A stretch of DNA of 64,000 nt from JAURVT01 sp049059935 (lineage in GTDB: Bacteria; Actinomycetota; Actinomycetes; Propionibacteriales; Nocardioidaceae), in NCBI RefSeq assembly GCF_049059935.1, contig NZ_JBMGQR010000004.1:1-64000 (forward strand), given 5' to 3'. The position numbers were made by a program, and so were the translations under genes. Each line of letters begins with the position of its first letter. Position 1 is the stretch's first letter. The notes below the pieces were generated by a model. It had not been told where the DNA came from, ran no database searches, and worked only from the letters and a program-made list of their open reading frames with translations. Below, in pieces: positions 17,118 through 26,133 of this stretch.

Positions 17118-18287
17118 TCAGAGGTTCGACTGGATCCCGGCGAGGAGCTGGCGGGCCATCACGATCCGCTGGACCTGGTTGGTGCCCTCGTAGATCTGGG
17201 TGATCTTGGCGTCGCGCATCATCCGCTCGACGGGGTAGTCGCGGGTGTAGCCGTACCCGCCGAGCAGCTGGACGGCGTCGACGGTCACCTGCATGGCGAC
17301 GTCGGAGGCGAAAGCCTTGGCGGCGGCGCCGAAGAACGTGAGGTCCTTGTCGCCACGCTCGGAGCGGCCGGCGGCGGCGTAGGTGAGCTGGCGCGCGGCC
17401 TCGAGCTTCATGCCCATGTCGGCGATCATGAACTGCAGGCCCTGGAACTCCGCGAGGGCCTTGCCGAACTGCTGGCGCTCCTGCACGTAGCCGAGCGCGT
17501 AGTCGAGCGCCCCCTGCGCGACGCCGACGGCCTGGGCGGCGATCGTCACGCGGGTGTGGTCGAGGGTCTTCATGGCGGTCTCGAAGCCGGTGCCCTCGGC
17601 GCCGATCATCCGGTCGGCGGGGATGCGGACGTCGTCGAGGTAGACCTCGCGGGTGGGCGAGCCCTTGATGCCGAGCTTGGTCTCGGGGGCGCCGAACGAC
17701 ACGCCCTCGTCGGCTTTCTCGACCACGAAGGCGCTGATGCCGCGCGAGCGCTGGTCGGGGTCGGTCGTGGCCAGCACGGTGTAGAAGTCGGACTCGCCGG
17801 CGTTGCTGATCCAGCGCTTGACGCCGTTGAGCACGAAGTGGTCGCCGTCGCGGACCGCGCGCGTGCGCTGGTGGGCGGCGTCGCTGCCGGCGTCGGGCTC
17901 GGACAGGCAGTACGAGAACATCGACTCCCCCGACGCGACCGCCGGGAGGTACTTCTGCTTCAGCTCCTCGGACGCGGCGATGACCAGCGGCATCGTGCCG
18001 AGCTTGTTGACCGCGGGGATCAGCGACGCGGAGACGTCGGCGCGGGCGACCTCCTCGATCACCAGCACGGTCGCGAGCGCGTCGGCACCGGCACCGCCGT
18101 ACTGCTCGGCGATGTGCGGGGCGTGGAAGTCCGACGCGCGCAGCGCCTCGTAGGCCTCCCGCGGGAAGCGCGCCTCGGCGTCGACGGCCGCGGCGTAGGG
18201 CGCCACCTTGTCGTCGCAGACCGCCCGCACGGCCTCGCGGATCGCGCGGTGCTCCTCGGACAGGGTGAACATCTCGTCGGCGCTCAT
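17118..18287 (-). CDS. Acyl-CoA dehydrogenase (FadE25-like)
   Basis: An FAD enzyme oxidising acyl-CoA to enoyl-CoA in fatty-acid or branched-chain degradation. 389 residues, full length. Landmarks: CLSEPDAGSDA (flavin/substrate region), the WISNAG motif, R-TIAAQAVGVAQGALDYA helix, LLGGYGYTRDYPVER and the catalytic Glu in IYEGTNQVQR. Start ATG 18287 (Met-Ser-Ala-Asp-Glu) is chosen because TAACAT lies 7 nt upstream as a leaderless -10; ATG 18296 is possible in frame. An 18-bp palindrome overlaps the promoter. Its place before purE/purK follows fadE25 in M. tuberculosis, from memory. Confidence 0.92.
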   Translation of the reverse strand: MSADEMFTLSEEHRAIREAVRAVCDDKVAPYAAAVDAEARFPREAYEALRASDFHAPHIAEQYGGAGADALATVLVIEEVARADVSASLIPAVNKLGTMPLVIAASEELKQKYLPAVASGESMFSYCLSEPDAGSDAAHQRTRAVRDGDHFVLNGVKRWISNAGESDFYTVLATTDPDQRSRGISAFVVEKADEGVSFGAPETKLGIKGSPTREVYLDDVRIPADRMIGAEGTGFETAMKTLDHTRVTIAAQAVGVAQGALDYALGYVQERQQFGKALAEFQGLQFMIADMGMKLEAARQLTYAAAGRSERGDKDLTFFGAAAKAFASDVAMQVTVDAVQLLGGYGYTRDYPVERMMRDAKITQIYEGTNQVQRIVMARQLLAGIQSNL

Positions 18288-18295
18288 GGGGTCCA

Positions 18296-18313
18296 TGTTA
18301 ATCGTCGGTAACA
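18296..18313. promoter_or_regulatory. 18-bp palindromic operator, copy 1 (acyl-CoA dehydrogenase promoter)
   Basis: TGTTAA-TCGTCG-GTAACA. It overlaps the minus-strand -10 (TAACAT) of the acyl-CoA dehydrogenase gene. An almost identical palindrome is at 31600-31617 before the second dehydrogenase gene. Size and symmetry suit a TetR-family repressor; none is encoded nearby. Confidence 0.7.
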
Positions 18314-18346
18314 TCTGGGACCAGCCCGGCCGCCTAGGATCGACAC

Positions 18347-18967
18347 GTGCCCCAGACGCGTGAGATCACCACCGTCGACGAGCTGCGCGACGTCGTCGGC
18401 CACCCGAACGAGCGAGCGGCCGGCAAGGTCCGCGACCGGCTCGACGACCTGCACCGCGCGTGGCTCGCGCGGTCGCCGTTCCACCTGGTGGCGACCACGG
18501 GCGCGGACGGCTCGATGGACGTCTCGCCCAAGGGCGACCCGGCCGGGGCGGTGCACGTGATCGACGACCGCACGATCGCGCTGCCCGACCGTCCGGGCAA
18601 CCGACGCGTCGACGGGTTCGAGAACATCCTGCAGAACCCGCGCGTCGGCCTGATCTTCCTGGTGCCGCGTCGCGGCGACACCCTGCGCGTCAACGGACGC
18701 GCGCGCCTGCTCGTCGACGCCCCCTACGCCGAGGCGATGGAGGTCAAGGGCCACCGTCCGACGATCGTCACCGAGGTCGCCGTCGACGAGGTGTTCTTCC
18801 ACTGCTCCAAGGCGTTCCTGCGCTCCGACCTGTGGGACCCCGAGGCGTGGCCCGCGGACGACCTCCCGACTCAGGCCCAGATCGCCAAGGCGGCGAGCCC
18901 GGACACGCCGATGGCCGAGCTGCAGCAGCACTACGACCCCGAGCACTACCGCTCCCTGATGTACTGA
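18347..18967 (+). CDS. PPOX-class FMN-dependent flavoprotein (MSMEG_1061/DR_2398 type)
   Basis: 206 residues of the pyridoxamine-phosphate-oxidase-like split-barrel family. Visible landmarks: SPFHLVATTGADGSMDVSPKGD (substrate/FMN strand region, residues about 45-66), LPDRPGNRRVDGFENI, the GLIFLVPRRGDTLRVNG strands and FHCSKAFLRS. Redox substrate is unknown. GTG 18347 is preceded by TAGGAT (18335-18340) with 6 nt between, a leaderless promoter divergent from the acyl-CoA dehydrogenase promoter. The last 22 bp overlap purE on the other strand. Confidence 0.85.
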   Translation: MPQTREITTVDELRDVVGHPNERAAGKVRDRLDDLHRAWLARSPFHLVATTGADGSMDVSPKGDPAGAVHVIDDRTIALPDRPGNRRVDGFENILQNPRVGLIFLVPRRGDTLRVNGRARLLVDAPYAEAMEVKGHRPTIVTEVAVDEVFFHCSKAFLRSDLWDPEAWPADDLPTQAQIAKAASPDTPMAELQQHYDPEHYRSLMY

Positions 18968-19443
18968 CCCTTCGCGCGCGCCACGTCGGCCAGCTCGGCC
19001 TGGAACGCGATCATCTTCTCGCGCAGACCCTCGTCGGACGCGGCGAGGATGCGGACGGCCAGCAGCCCCGCGTTGCGTGCGTTGCCGATGGCGACGGTGG
19101 CCACCGGGACACCCGCGGGCATCTGCACGATCGACAGCAGCGAGTCCATGCCGTCGAGGTACTTCAGCGCGACGGGGACGCCGATCACCGGGAGCGGCGT
19201 GACCGCGGCGAGCATGCCGGGCAGGTGGGCCGCTCCCCCGGCGCCGGCGATGATCACCTGGATGCCGCGGGTGTGGGCCTCGCGGCCGTAGGCCAGCATC
19301 TCGTCGGGCATCCGGTGGGCCGAGACGACGTCGGCCTCGTACGGCACGCCGAGCTCCTCGCACGCGATGCCGGCGGCCTCCATCGTCGGCCAGTCCGAGT
19401 CCGAGCCCATCACGATGCCCACGCGGGCCTGCTGGTCGGCCAT
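18946..19443 (-). CDS. purE: N5-carboxyaminoimidazole ribonucleotide mutase
   Basis: Converts N5-CAIR to CAIR in de novo purine synthesis, working with PurK. 165 residues. Motifs: GIVMGSDSDWPTM at the N-terminus, VSAHRMP with the catalytic His, IAGAGGAAHLPGM, GVPV and the DSLLSIVQMPAGVPVATV block. ATG 19443 has GGAG 5 nt upstream; GTG 19449 overlapping the purK stop is the alternative. Translationally linked to purK. Class I enzyme type. Confidence 0.96.
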   Translation of the reverse strand: MADQQARVGIVMGSDSDWPTMEAAGIACEELGVPYEADVVSAHRMPDEMLAYGREAHTRGIQVIIAGAGGAAHLPGMLAAVTPLPVIGVPVALKYLDGMDSLLSIVQMPAGVPVATVAIGNARNAGLLAVRILAASDEGLREKMIAFQAELADVARAKGQYIRER

Positions 19444-19445
19444 CG

Positions 19446-20606
19446 TCACTCCTGCTCGTCGGGGAGGGTGCCCTCGAACCAGGCGGCGGCGTGCCGCGCG
19501 CGCTCGAGGACGTCGTCGAGGTCGTCGCCGTAGGCGGTCACGTGACCGACCTTGCGTCCGGGCTTCACCGCCTTGCCGTACAGGTGCACCTTGACGGCGG
19601 GGTCGCGCGCCCAGACGTGGGCGTAGCCGTCGTGCAGGTTGCCCACCTCGCCGCCGAGGATGTTGACCATCACCGTCCACGGCGCGCGGGCCTGCGGCGC
19701 GCCGAGCGGGAGGTCGAGCACGGCACGCAGGTGGTTCTCGAACTGGCTGGTGATCGCGCCGTCGATGCTCCAGTGCCCGGTGTTGTGCGGACGCATGGCC
19801 AGCTCGTTGACGAGCACGCGACCGTCGGCGGTCTCGAACAGCTCGACGGCGAGCACGCCCACCACGTCCAGCTCGGACGCGACGCGCATCGCGACGTCCT
19901 GCGCCTCGAGCGACAGCTCGTCGGACAGGTCGGGTGCCGGGACGACGACCTCCTTGCAGATGCCGTCCAGCTGGTACGACTGCGCGACGGGGTACGCCGC
20001 CACCTGCCCCGACGGCGAGCGGACGACGAGCGCCGACAGCTCGCGGACGAAGTCGACCTTCTGCTCGGCGAGCACCTGCACGCCCGACGCGAACGCGTCC
20101 GCCGCGCCCGCCTCGTCGTGCACGACCCAGACGCCCTTGCCGTCGTAGCCGCCGCGGGTGGTCTTGAGCACGACCGGGTAGCCGTCCTCGGACCCGGCGA
20201 ACGTCGTCACCTCGGCCGGGCTGCCCACCAGCGCCCACCGCGGGCACGGCACGCCCATCTCGGACAGCCGGCGACGCATCTCGCCCTTGTCCTGCGCGTA
20301 CAGCAGCGCGTGCGGGCCCGGGCGGCACGCGTGGCCCTCGGCCTCGAGCGCCCGCAGGTGCTCCGGCGGCACGTGCTCGTGGTCGAACGTGACGACCGCG
20401 CAGCCCTCGGCGACGCGGCGCAGGTCGTCCAGGTCGGTGTGGTCGCCGACCTCGGGGTCGCGCGCGACCTGCGCGGCGGAGACGTCGGGCCCCTCGGCGA
20501 GGAGCCGGATCGGCACGCCCAGGGCGACCGCCGCCTGCTCCATCATCCGGGCGAGCTGCCCGCCTCCGACGATCGCGATGACCGGCGCCTGCGTCGGGTT
20601 GTCCAC
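19446..20606 (-). CDS. purK: 5-(carboxyamino)imidazole ribonucleotide synthase
   Basis: ATP-grasp enzyme that carboxylates AIR with bicarbonate to give N5-CAIR. 386 residues. N-terminal IVGGGQLARMM dinucleotide-fold loop, TFDHEHV, the KTTRGGYDGKGVW ATP-grasp loop, and the metal/ATP-binding NELAMRPHNTGHWSID motif. GTG 20606 follows a TAGGCT -10 by 7 nt, so the purK-purE transcript is probably leaderless. Confidence 0.96.
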   Translation of the reverse strand: MDNPTQAPVIAIVGGGQLARMMEQAAVALGVPIRLLAEGPDVSAAQVARDPEVGDHTDLDDLRRVAEGCAVVTFDHEHVPPEHLRALEAEGHACRPGPHALLYAQDKGEMRRRLSEMGVPCPRWALVGSPAEVTTFAGSEDGYPVVLKTTRGGYDGKGVWVVHDEAGAADAFASGVQVLAEQKVDFVRELSALVVRSPSGQVAAYPVAQSYQLDGICKEVVVPAPDLSDELSLEAQDVAMRVASELDVVGVLAVELFETADGRVLVNELAMRPHNTGHWSIDGAITSQFENHLRAVLDLPLGAPQARAPWTVMVNILGGEVGNLHDGYAHVWARDPAVKVHLYGKAVKPGRKVGHVTAYGDDLDDVLERARHAAAWFEGTLPDEQE

Positions 20607-20635
20607 GGCCGCGAGCCTAGACCAGGTCGGCCCGG

Positions 20636-21373
20636 TCAGCGGGTGCGGTCGTCGACGGGGGTCAGGACGAACCCCTCGGCCACCGTGCCGAACCGGCGCA
20701 CGTCGTGCGGGCGCCGGGCCGCGTGCAGCGCGACGTAGGCGCACACGACAGCGTCCACGCGGTCCTCGACGGCCTTGAGGTGGCTCTTGCGCGTCGCACC
20801 CTCCACCTGCGCGACGACGTCGTGCCACACCGGGCCGTCCAGCGTCAGGGACGGGTCGGCGTCGGCGAGGCCCTCGAGCAGGCGGCAGAGCCGCAGCAGC
20901 TCGGACCGCAGCAGGGGCAGGTCGCGTCCGGGCTTGTGCTTGTAGGTGAGCACCCGGTCGAGCCCGAACAGGGCGACGGTGGCGGCGTGCGGGTAGACCT
21001 CGAGGGCGACGCGATCGGTGTCCGACGCGTCCGGGTCCAGGCCGAGGCCGAGCGCCGCGGCCAGACGGTGGGCGCGGCCGCCGTCGGCGAACTCCGGACG
21101 CGCCAGGCTGGTGGGGTGGCAGCCCGCGCCGTAGCGGGCGAACACCGCCGACAGCGCGGCCTCGGCCGGCCGCCGCCCCGACGCGTTGCGCACCACGAGC
21201 GGTGCGTCGAAGGCCACCAGGCACGGGCCCTGCACGTGCGGCTCCAGCCAGGCGAGGACGTCGGCGTCGTCCCGCCCCTCGGCGAGGTCGAGCAGCGCGC
21301 CGTCGTCGTCGAGGGCGGCGAGGCCGGTCCGGGCCCGGGTGCCCCAGGCGAGGTCCACACCGACGTAGCGCAC
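20636..21373 (-). CDS. DUF429 family protein (predicted RNase H-like fold)
   Basis: 245 residues. The N-terminal YVGVDLAWG and the later LVAFDAPLVV supply acidic residues as in RNase H-fold nucleases; an ALEVYPHAATVALFG motif and a C-terminal DRVDAVVCAYVA motif (third acidic position) complete the DUF429 pattern. Function unknown; nuclease activity is predicted from fold only. GTG 21373 has a TAGCCT -10 about 5 nt upstream. It lies between purK and the divergent GtrA-like gene. Confidence 0.8.
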   Translation of the reverse strand: MRYVGVDLAWGTRARTGLAALDDDGALLDLAEGRDDADVLAWLEPHVQGPCLVAFDAPLVVRNASGRRPAEAALSAVFARYGAGCHPTSLARPEFADGGRAHRLAAALGLGLDPDASDTDRVALEVYPHAATVALFGLDRVLTYKHKPGRDLPLLRSELLRLCRLLEGLADADPSLTLDGPVWHDVVAQVEGATRKSHLKAVEDRVDAVVCAYVALHAARRPHDVRRFGTVAEGFVLTPVDDRTR

Positions 21374-21444
21374 ACCGCAGGCTAATCTCGGAGGTCGACC
21401 TTCCCGAGGAGTCCCCCATCGTCGCCCTGATCCGTGCTGCGCTG

Positions 21445-21894
21445 ATGCGTCTCGCGGACCGCGGACTCGGACGCGAGGTGGTCCTGTTCGGACTGGTCGG
21501 GCTCACCGGGTTCATCACCGACGTCGGGTTGTTCAACCTGCTGCGCTTCGGCGAGGGCGCCCCGCTGGCCGACAAGCCGGTGACCGCCAAGATCATCTCG
21601 GTGGTCGTCGCGACCGTGATCACCTACATCGGCAACCGCCAGCTCACCTGGCGCCACCGCCCGCGCGGCGACCACCGCCGCGAGCTGGTGCTGTTCTTCG
21701 TCTTCAACGGCCTGGGGCTGCTGATCTCGGTGGGCTGCCTGGCCGTCTCGCACTACCTGCTGGGGTTCACCAGCCAGCTCGCCGACAACCTGTCGGCCAA
21801 CGGCGTCGGCCTGGTGCTCGGCACGACGTTCCGCTTCTGGGCCTACCGGACGTTCGTGTTCCCGCCGGAGAAGGCCGAGCCTCAGCCCTCGTAG
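21445..21894 (+). CDS. GtrA-like membrane protein
   Basis: 149 residues with four transmembrane helices (about 15-35, 55-75, 90-110, 118-135) and the GtrA features FGLVGLTGFITDVGLFNLL and FRFWAYRTFVF at the C-terminus. GtrA-type proteins are thought to move polyprenyl-linked sugars across the membrane. A TAATCT -10 lies at 21383-21388 and a GAGGAG site at 21406-21411, which would suit an unusual ATC start at 21418; ATG 21445 is the first conventional start in frame. The 3' end overlaps the cyclase by 13 bp. Confidence 0.83.
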   Translation: MRLADRGLGREVVLFGLVGLTGFITDVGLFNLLRFGEGAPLADKPVTAKIISVVVATVITYIGNRQLTWRHRPRGDHRRELVLFFVFNGLGLLISVGCLAVSHYLLGFTSQLADNLSANGVGLVLGTTFRFWAYRTFVFPPEKAEPQPS

Positions 21895-22883
21895 GCCCAG
21901 GCGCGGCGGACGGCGATCGGCTCGATGTTGCCGAAGCCGTGCAGCGGACGCGGCGGCAGCGTGCGCCACTCGAAGCCCTCGTCGAGGCGGTCGGCGGTGG
22001 GCTGGTCGGTGATGGTGCGGTTGCGCCGGGCCACCGACGTGAGCCGTGCGGCGAGGTTGACCGGCGGGCCGTAGACGTCGCCGAGACGGCTGATCACCGG
22101 ACCGGTGGCCAGGCCGACCCGGACGTCGGGCAGCGAGGAGTCACGCCCGATGCCCTCGATCACCGCGAAGGCGATCTCGACGGCCGCCTGCGGGGACTCG
22201 GCGACGAACAGCACGGCGTCGCCGAGGGTCTTGATCGGGCGACCGCCGCCGGCGGTGACGAGGTCGGCGCACCGGCTCTCGAAGCCCTCGACGAGGTCGC
22301 CGAGCGCGGCGTCGTCGATGCCGTTGGACAGCGCGGTGAAGCTGACGAGGTCGACGAACCCGACGGTGAGCACCTGGTGCAGGAGGTCCTCGTCGGCGGC
22401 ACCGAGCGCCTCGACGCGCACGAGCGCGGCCGCGAGGTGGCGCCGCCAGGCGTAGACGAGCAGCCGCTCGAACGCGGGGCCGACCTGGCGCACGAGGTCC
22501 AGGCCCGAGCCGAGCCGGCTGGACGACGAGCCGTCCTCGACCCGTCCCTCGACGAGCTCGGCCAGCGTCGAGACCTGCCAGTCGGCCAGGCGCGACATGG
22601 TGTTGCCCAGGGCGCGCGTGAGGCGCATGGCCGTCACGCGGTCGAGCACTCCGGACTCGACGGCCTGGTGCACGGTGCGCAGGGCGTCGAGGTCGGCGTC
22701 GACGAAGGCGCGCGAGCCGCCGGAGTCGGGGAACCCGAGGGCGCGCCACAGGCGGTCGGCCTCCTCGACGTCCATGCCGGTCAGCTCGGCGACCTCGTCG
22801 TTGGTGTACGTGGGGTCGCCGCCCAGGATGACGCGCGAGAGGGCGTCGCGGGGGTCGGGGGCGCCGAGGTCAGACTCGCTCAT
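21882..22883 (-). CDS. Class III adenylate/guanylate cyclase with N-terminal regulatory domain
   Basis: 333 residues. Residues about 1-165 are helical and resemble the regulatory domain of mycobacterial cyclases such as Rv1264. The cyclase homology domain begins at VGFVDLVSFTAL (metal Asp), continues through IKTLGDAVLFV (Lys and second metal Asp) and VRVGLATGPVI, and ends with DVYGPPVNLAARL (Asp, Asn and Arg of the active site). All catalytic positions look intact. Cytosolic. ATG 22883 lies within the PH gene's 3' end (14-bp overlap). Confidence 0.88.
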   Translation of the reverse strand: MSESDLGAPDPRDALSRVILGGDPTYTNDEVAELTGMDVEEADRLWRALGFPDSGGSRAFVDADLDALRTVHQAVESGVLDRVTAMRLTRALGNTMSRLADWQVSTLAELVEGRVEDGSSSSRLGSGLDLVRQVGPAFERLLVYAWRRHLAAALVRVEALGAADEDLLHQVLTVGFVDLVSFTALSNGIDDAALGDLVEGFESRCADLVTAGGGRPIKTLGDAVLFVAESPQAAVEIAFAVIEGIGRDSSLPDVRVGLATGPVISRLGDVYGPPVNLAARLTSVARRNRTITDQPTADRLDEGFEWRTLPPRPLHGFGNIEPIAVRRAWAYEG

Positions 22884-23382
22884 CGCCACCTCGCTGGTGC
22901 ACGTCGAAGACCAGGGTGCTGAGCGTGCGGTGGACGGACTCGACGTGCGGCACGTCGGGCAGGCGCAGGCCGCTCTGCTCGCTGGCGTTGGAGACCACGA
23001 GCGTGCCACAGCCCAGGATGCGGTCGTTGAGGTTCTTCTCGAACGCGACGTCGTTGACGAGGTTGAGCGGGATGACACGTCCCGAGCGCGTCAGGATGCC
23101 CTTCTGCTCGATCAGGCGCCGGTTGGTGATCGTGTAGGACGTGGTGAACCACCGCAGGAACGGCCGCAGCACCCACCACAGGACGACGACCGCGGCCACC
23201 ACGAGCACCGCGATGGTGAGCGGCTCGGCCGAGCCGGTGTCCTGCGCGAGCGCGACGAGGAACCCGCCGAGCCCGCAGGTGGCGATCAGGACGACCACCG
23301 GCAGCGCGAGCACCTTGACGTGGGTGCGGACCGAGAGGACGACGTCCTCGCCGTCGGTCAGGAGCTTGCGTGACACACCCAT
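22870..23382 (-). CDS. Membrane protein with bacterial PH (DUF304/YdbT-like) domain
   Basis: 170 residues: two transmembrane helices (residues about 24-46 and 57-78) followed by a PH-like domain beginning at TTSYTITNRRLIEQKGILTRSGRVIPL, the usual bPH2 entry (about residues 80-105). First gene of a short operon with the adenylate cyclase. From memory a similar protein lies beside birA in mycobacteria (Rv3278c). Function unknown. Confidence 0.82.
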   Translation of the reverse strand: MGVSRKLLTDGEDVVLSVRTHVKVLALPVVVLIATCGLGGFLVALAQDTGSAEPLTIAVLVVAAVVVLWWVLRPFLRWFTTSYTITNRRLIEQKGILTRSGRVIPLNLVNDVAFEKNLNDRILGCGTLVVSNASEQSGLRLPDVPHVESVHRTLSTLVFDVHQRGGDERV

Positions 23383-23395
23383 GAGGCTGATGGTG

Positions 23396-24217
23396 TCACG
23401 CGCGACGACGCACGTGCACGACGTCGCCGGCGCTCAGCGCGTGCCGCACGCCCTCGGAGCGGACGACCAGGCGGCCGCCGGCGTCGACGGCCTCGGCCTC
23501 GCCCAGCAGCGGCTCCTCGCCGGTCCGCTCGACCCGCACCTGCTGGCCGAGCGTGGAGCAGCGGCGGACGTAGGAGTCGAGCAGCCCCACCTGCGGGTCG
23601 CCCTCGGCGGCGGCCCAGGCGCGGTAGAGCGCCTCGAGCGTGCGCGCGTACGAGCGGAGCAGGACGGTGCGGTCGGTGGTGACGGCACCGGCGAGCGCGA
23701 GCGACGTGGCGGTGGGCACCGGCAGCTCGTCCTGCCTCTGGTGGACGTTGAGCCCGACGCCGACGACGGCGGCCGGCCCCACGTCGGTCGAGACCCGCTC
23801 GACCAGGATCCCCGAGAGCTTGAGGTCTCCGACGAGCACGTCGTTGGGCCACTTCAGGACGGCGTCGACGCCCGCGGCCTGCACCGTCTCGGCGACGGCG
23901 ATGCCCACGAGCAGCGGCAGCCAGGACCAGCGGTCGGCCGGCACGGGGTCGGGGCGCAGGAGCACCGAGACGCTGATGGCCGCCTGCGCCGGCACCGTCC
24001 AGGGCCGGCCCATTCGTCCACGGCCGGCCTGCTGGTGGTCGGTGGTGACGAGCGTGCCCTCGGGCGCACCGTCGGCCGCGAGCGCGGCGAGGTCGGCGTT
24101 GGTGCTGGCGGTGCTGGCGCTGACCTGGACGTCGCGCCACCAGGTGCCCGGGCCGACCAGCGCGTGGGTCAGCGCCGCGGCGTCGAGGGGCGGCCGGTCC
24201 AGGTCGGAGAAGGTCAC
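23396..24217 (-). CDS. birA: Biotin--[acetyl-CoA-carboxylase] ligase
   Basis: Attaches biotin to the lysine of BCCP domains such as those at 33346 and in pyruvate carboxylase in this window. 273 residues with QQAGRGRMGRPW (biotinyl-AMP loop), LKWPNDVLVGDLKLSGIL and VVGVGLNVH, and a C-terminal SH3-like cap. There is no N-terminal HTH, so this is the ligase-only type without repressor function. GTG 24217 has a CAGGCT -10-like box 7 nt upstream; the gene is divergent from the carboxylase beta gene. Confidence 0.95.
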   Translation of the reverse strand: MTFSDLDRPPLDAAALTHALVGPGTWWRDVQVSASTASTNADLAALAADGAPEGTLVTTDHQQAGRGRMGRPWTVPAQAAISVSVLLRPDPVPADRWSWLPLLVGIAVAETVQAAGVDAVLKWPNDVLVGDLKLSGILVERVSTDVGPAAVVGVGLNVHQRQDELPVPTATSLALAGAVTTDRTVLLRSYARTLEALYRAWAAAEGDPQVGLLDSYVRRCSTLGQQVRVERTGEEPLLGEAEAVDAGGRLVVRSEGVRHALSAGDVVHVRRRA

Positions 24218-24270
24218 GCCCGTGAGCCTGTCACACGCGTCCGACGGGGGTCGGCGTTAGTGTGTCGCGC

Positions 24271-25866
24271 GTGAGCGAAGCCGCCGCCCCGGACGAGGGC
24301 CCAGACCTGCAGACCACCGCCGGCAAGATCGCCGACCTCGACCGCCGCCTCGACGAGGCCGTGCACGCCGGGTCCGCGCGCGCCGTCGAGAAGCAGCACG
24401 CCAAGGGCAAGATGACCGCCCGCGAGCGCGTCGAGAAGCTGCTCGACGAGGGCTCGTTCGTCGAGCTCGACGAGCTGGCGCGCCACCGGTCCACCGCGTT
24501 CGGCCTGCAGGAGAAGCGTCCCTACGGCGACGGCGTCGTCACCGGCTACGGCACGGTCGACGGCCGCCAGGTGTGCGTGTTCAGCCAGGACTTCACCGTC
24601 TTCGGCGGCTCGCTCGGCGAGGTCTACGGCGAGAAGATCACCAAGGTGATGGACCTCGCCATGAAGACCGGCAGCCCCATCGTCGGCATCAACGAGGGTG
24701 CGGGCGCGCGCATCCAGGAGGGCGTCGTCTCGCTCGGCCTGTACGGCGAGATCTTCCGCCGCAACGTGCACGCGTCGGGCGTCATCCCGCAGATCTCGCT
24801 CATCATGGGCGCCTGCGCCGGCGGCCACGTCTACTCCCCCGCGGTCACCGACTTCACCGTGATGGTCGACGGCACCTCCAACATGTTCATCACCGGCCCC
24901 GACGTGATCAAGACCGTCACCGGCGAGGACGTCACGATGGAGGAGCTCGGCGGTGCGCGCACCCACAACACCAAGAGCGGCAACGCCCACTACATGGGCA
25001 CCGACGAGGACGACGCGCTCGAGTACACCAAGGCGCTGCTGTCGTTCCTGCCGCAGAACAACATGGAGGACGCGCCGGCCTACGACGAGCAGCCCGACCT
25101 CGAGCTCACCGACGTCGACCGCGCGCTCGACACGCTGATCCCCGACTCGCCCAACCAGCCGTACGACATGCACACGGTGATCGAGTCGGTCGTCGACGAC
25201 GGCGACTTCCTCGAGGTGCAGTCGATGTTCGCGCCCAACATCGTCATCGGCTTCGGCCGGGTCGAGGGCCGCAGCGTCGGCGTCGTGGCCAACCAGCCGA
25301 TGCAGTTCGCCGGCACCCTCGACATCGACGCGTCCGAGAAGGCCGCCCGCTTCGTCCGCACCTGCGACGCCTTCAACATCCCCGTGCTCACCTTCGTCGA
25401 CGTGCCCGGGTTCCTCCCCGGCACCGACCAGGAGTGGAACGGCATCATCCGCCGCGGCGCCAAGCTGATCTACGCCTACGCCGAGGCCACCGTCCCGCTG
25501 GTCACCGTCATCACCCGCAAGGCCTACGGCGGCGCGTACGACGTCATGGGCTCCAAGCACCTCGGCGCCGACGTCAACGTCGCGTGGCCGTCCGCGCAGA
25601 TCGCCGTGATGGGCGCCCAGGGCGCCGTCAACATCCTGTACCGCAACGAGCTGAAGAACGCCGACGACCCCGAGGCCCGTCGCGTCGAGCTGATCGACGA
25701 CTACGAGCGCACCCTGGCCAACCCGTACACCGCCGCCGAGCGCGGCTACGTCGATGCCGTCATCCAGCCGCACGAGACCCGCTCGGAGGTCGTCCGGTCG
25801 CTGCGGCTGCTGCGCACCAAGCGCGAGACGCTGCCGCCCAAGAAGCACGGGAACATCCCCCTGTGA
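24271..25866 (+). CDS. Acyl-CoA (propionyl-type) carboxylase beta subunit
   Basis: Carboxyltransferase subunit that moves CO2 from carboxybiotin to acyl-CoA. 531 residues. Both crotonase-type halves are present: GINEGAGARIQEGV with the following GACAGGHVYSPA oxyanion region, and the second half with the FLPGTDQEWNGIIRRGAKL and KAYGGAYDVMGSK motifs. A leaderless promoter (TAGTGT 24258-24263, 7 nt gap) supports GTG 24271. Overlap with the epsilon gene and similarity to AccD5/PccB suggest propionyl-CoA preference. It probably pairs with the alpha subunit at 31684. Confidence 0.94.
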   Translation: MSEAAAPDEGPDLQTTAGKIADLDRRLDEAVHAGSARAVEKQHAKGKMTARERVEKLLDEGSFVELDELARHRSTAFGLQEKRPYGDGVVTGYGTVDGRQVCVFSQDFTVFGGSLGEVYGEKITKVMDLAMKTGSPIVGINEGAGARIQEGVVSLGLYGEIFRRNVHASGVIPQISLIMGACAGGHVYSPAVTDFTVMVDGTSNMFITGPDVIKTVTGEDVTMEELGGARTHNTKSGNAHYMGTDEDDALEYTKALLSFLPQNNMEDAPAYDEQPDLELTDVDRALDTLIPDSPNQPYDMHTVIESVVDDGDFLEVQSMFAPNIVIGFGRVEGRSVGVVANQPMQFAGTLDIDASEKAARFVRTCDAFNIPVLTFVDVPGFLPGTDQEWNGIIRRGAKLIYAYAEATVPLVTVITRKAYGGAYDVMGSKHLGADVNVAWPSAQIAVMGAQGAVNILYRNELKNADDPEARRVELIDDYERTLANPYTAAERGYVDAVIQPHETRSEVVRSLRLLRTKRETLPPKKHGNIPL

Positions 25867-25889
25867 GCGACGCGAACGGGGAGGGACCT

Positions 25890-26129
25890 GTGAGCGAGGC
25901 TGCCGAGGCACCGCGGCCGCCGATGCTGCGCGTGGTCAAGGGCGAGCCCACCGACGACGAGCTGGTCGCGCTCGTCACGGTGATCGCCGCCCGTCGCGCC
26001 GCCGCGGCCGAGGCCGTGCGGGCGGCGAAGCCGCGTCGGCGGTCGGCCTGGGGCGACCCCGCGCGCGCCGTCCGTCCGCCGCACTCGCACGGTCCCGGCG
26101 GCTGGCGGGCGTCCGCGTTCCCGGGCTAG
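25890..26129 (+). CDS. accE: Acyl-CoA carboxylase epsilon subunit
   Basis: Small accessory subunit found with actinobacterial acyl-CoA carboxylases, needed for full activity of the AccA3-AccD5 type complex. 79 residues: MLRVVKGEPTDDELVALV, an Ala/Arg helix, and the RSAWG...GPGGWRAS tail typical of the family. GTG 25890 has a strong GGGAGGG site 4-5 nt upstream; GTG 25863 overlapping the beta-subunit stop is the alternative and would add nine residues. Confidence 0.88.
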   Translation: MSEAAEAPRPPMLRVVKGEPTDDELVALVTVIAARRAAAAEAVRAAKPRRRSAWGDPARAVRPPHSHGPGGWRASAFPG

Positions 26130-26133
26130 CGCG

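Noticed and set aside
21418..21445. ATC start for the GtrA gene at 21418 supported by GAGGAG
   Set aside because: ATC starts are very rare; kept only as an alternative to ATG 21445, although the ribosome site fits it better.
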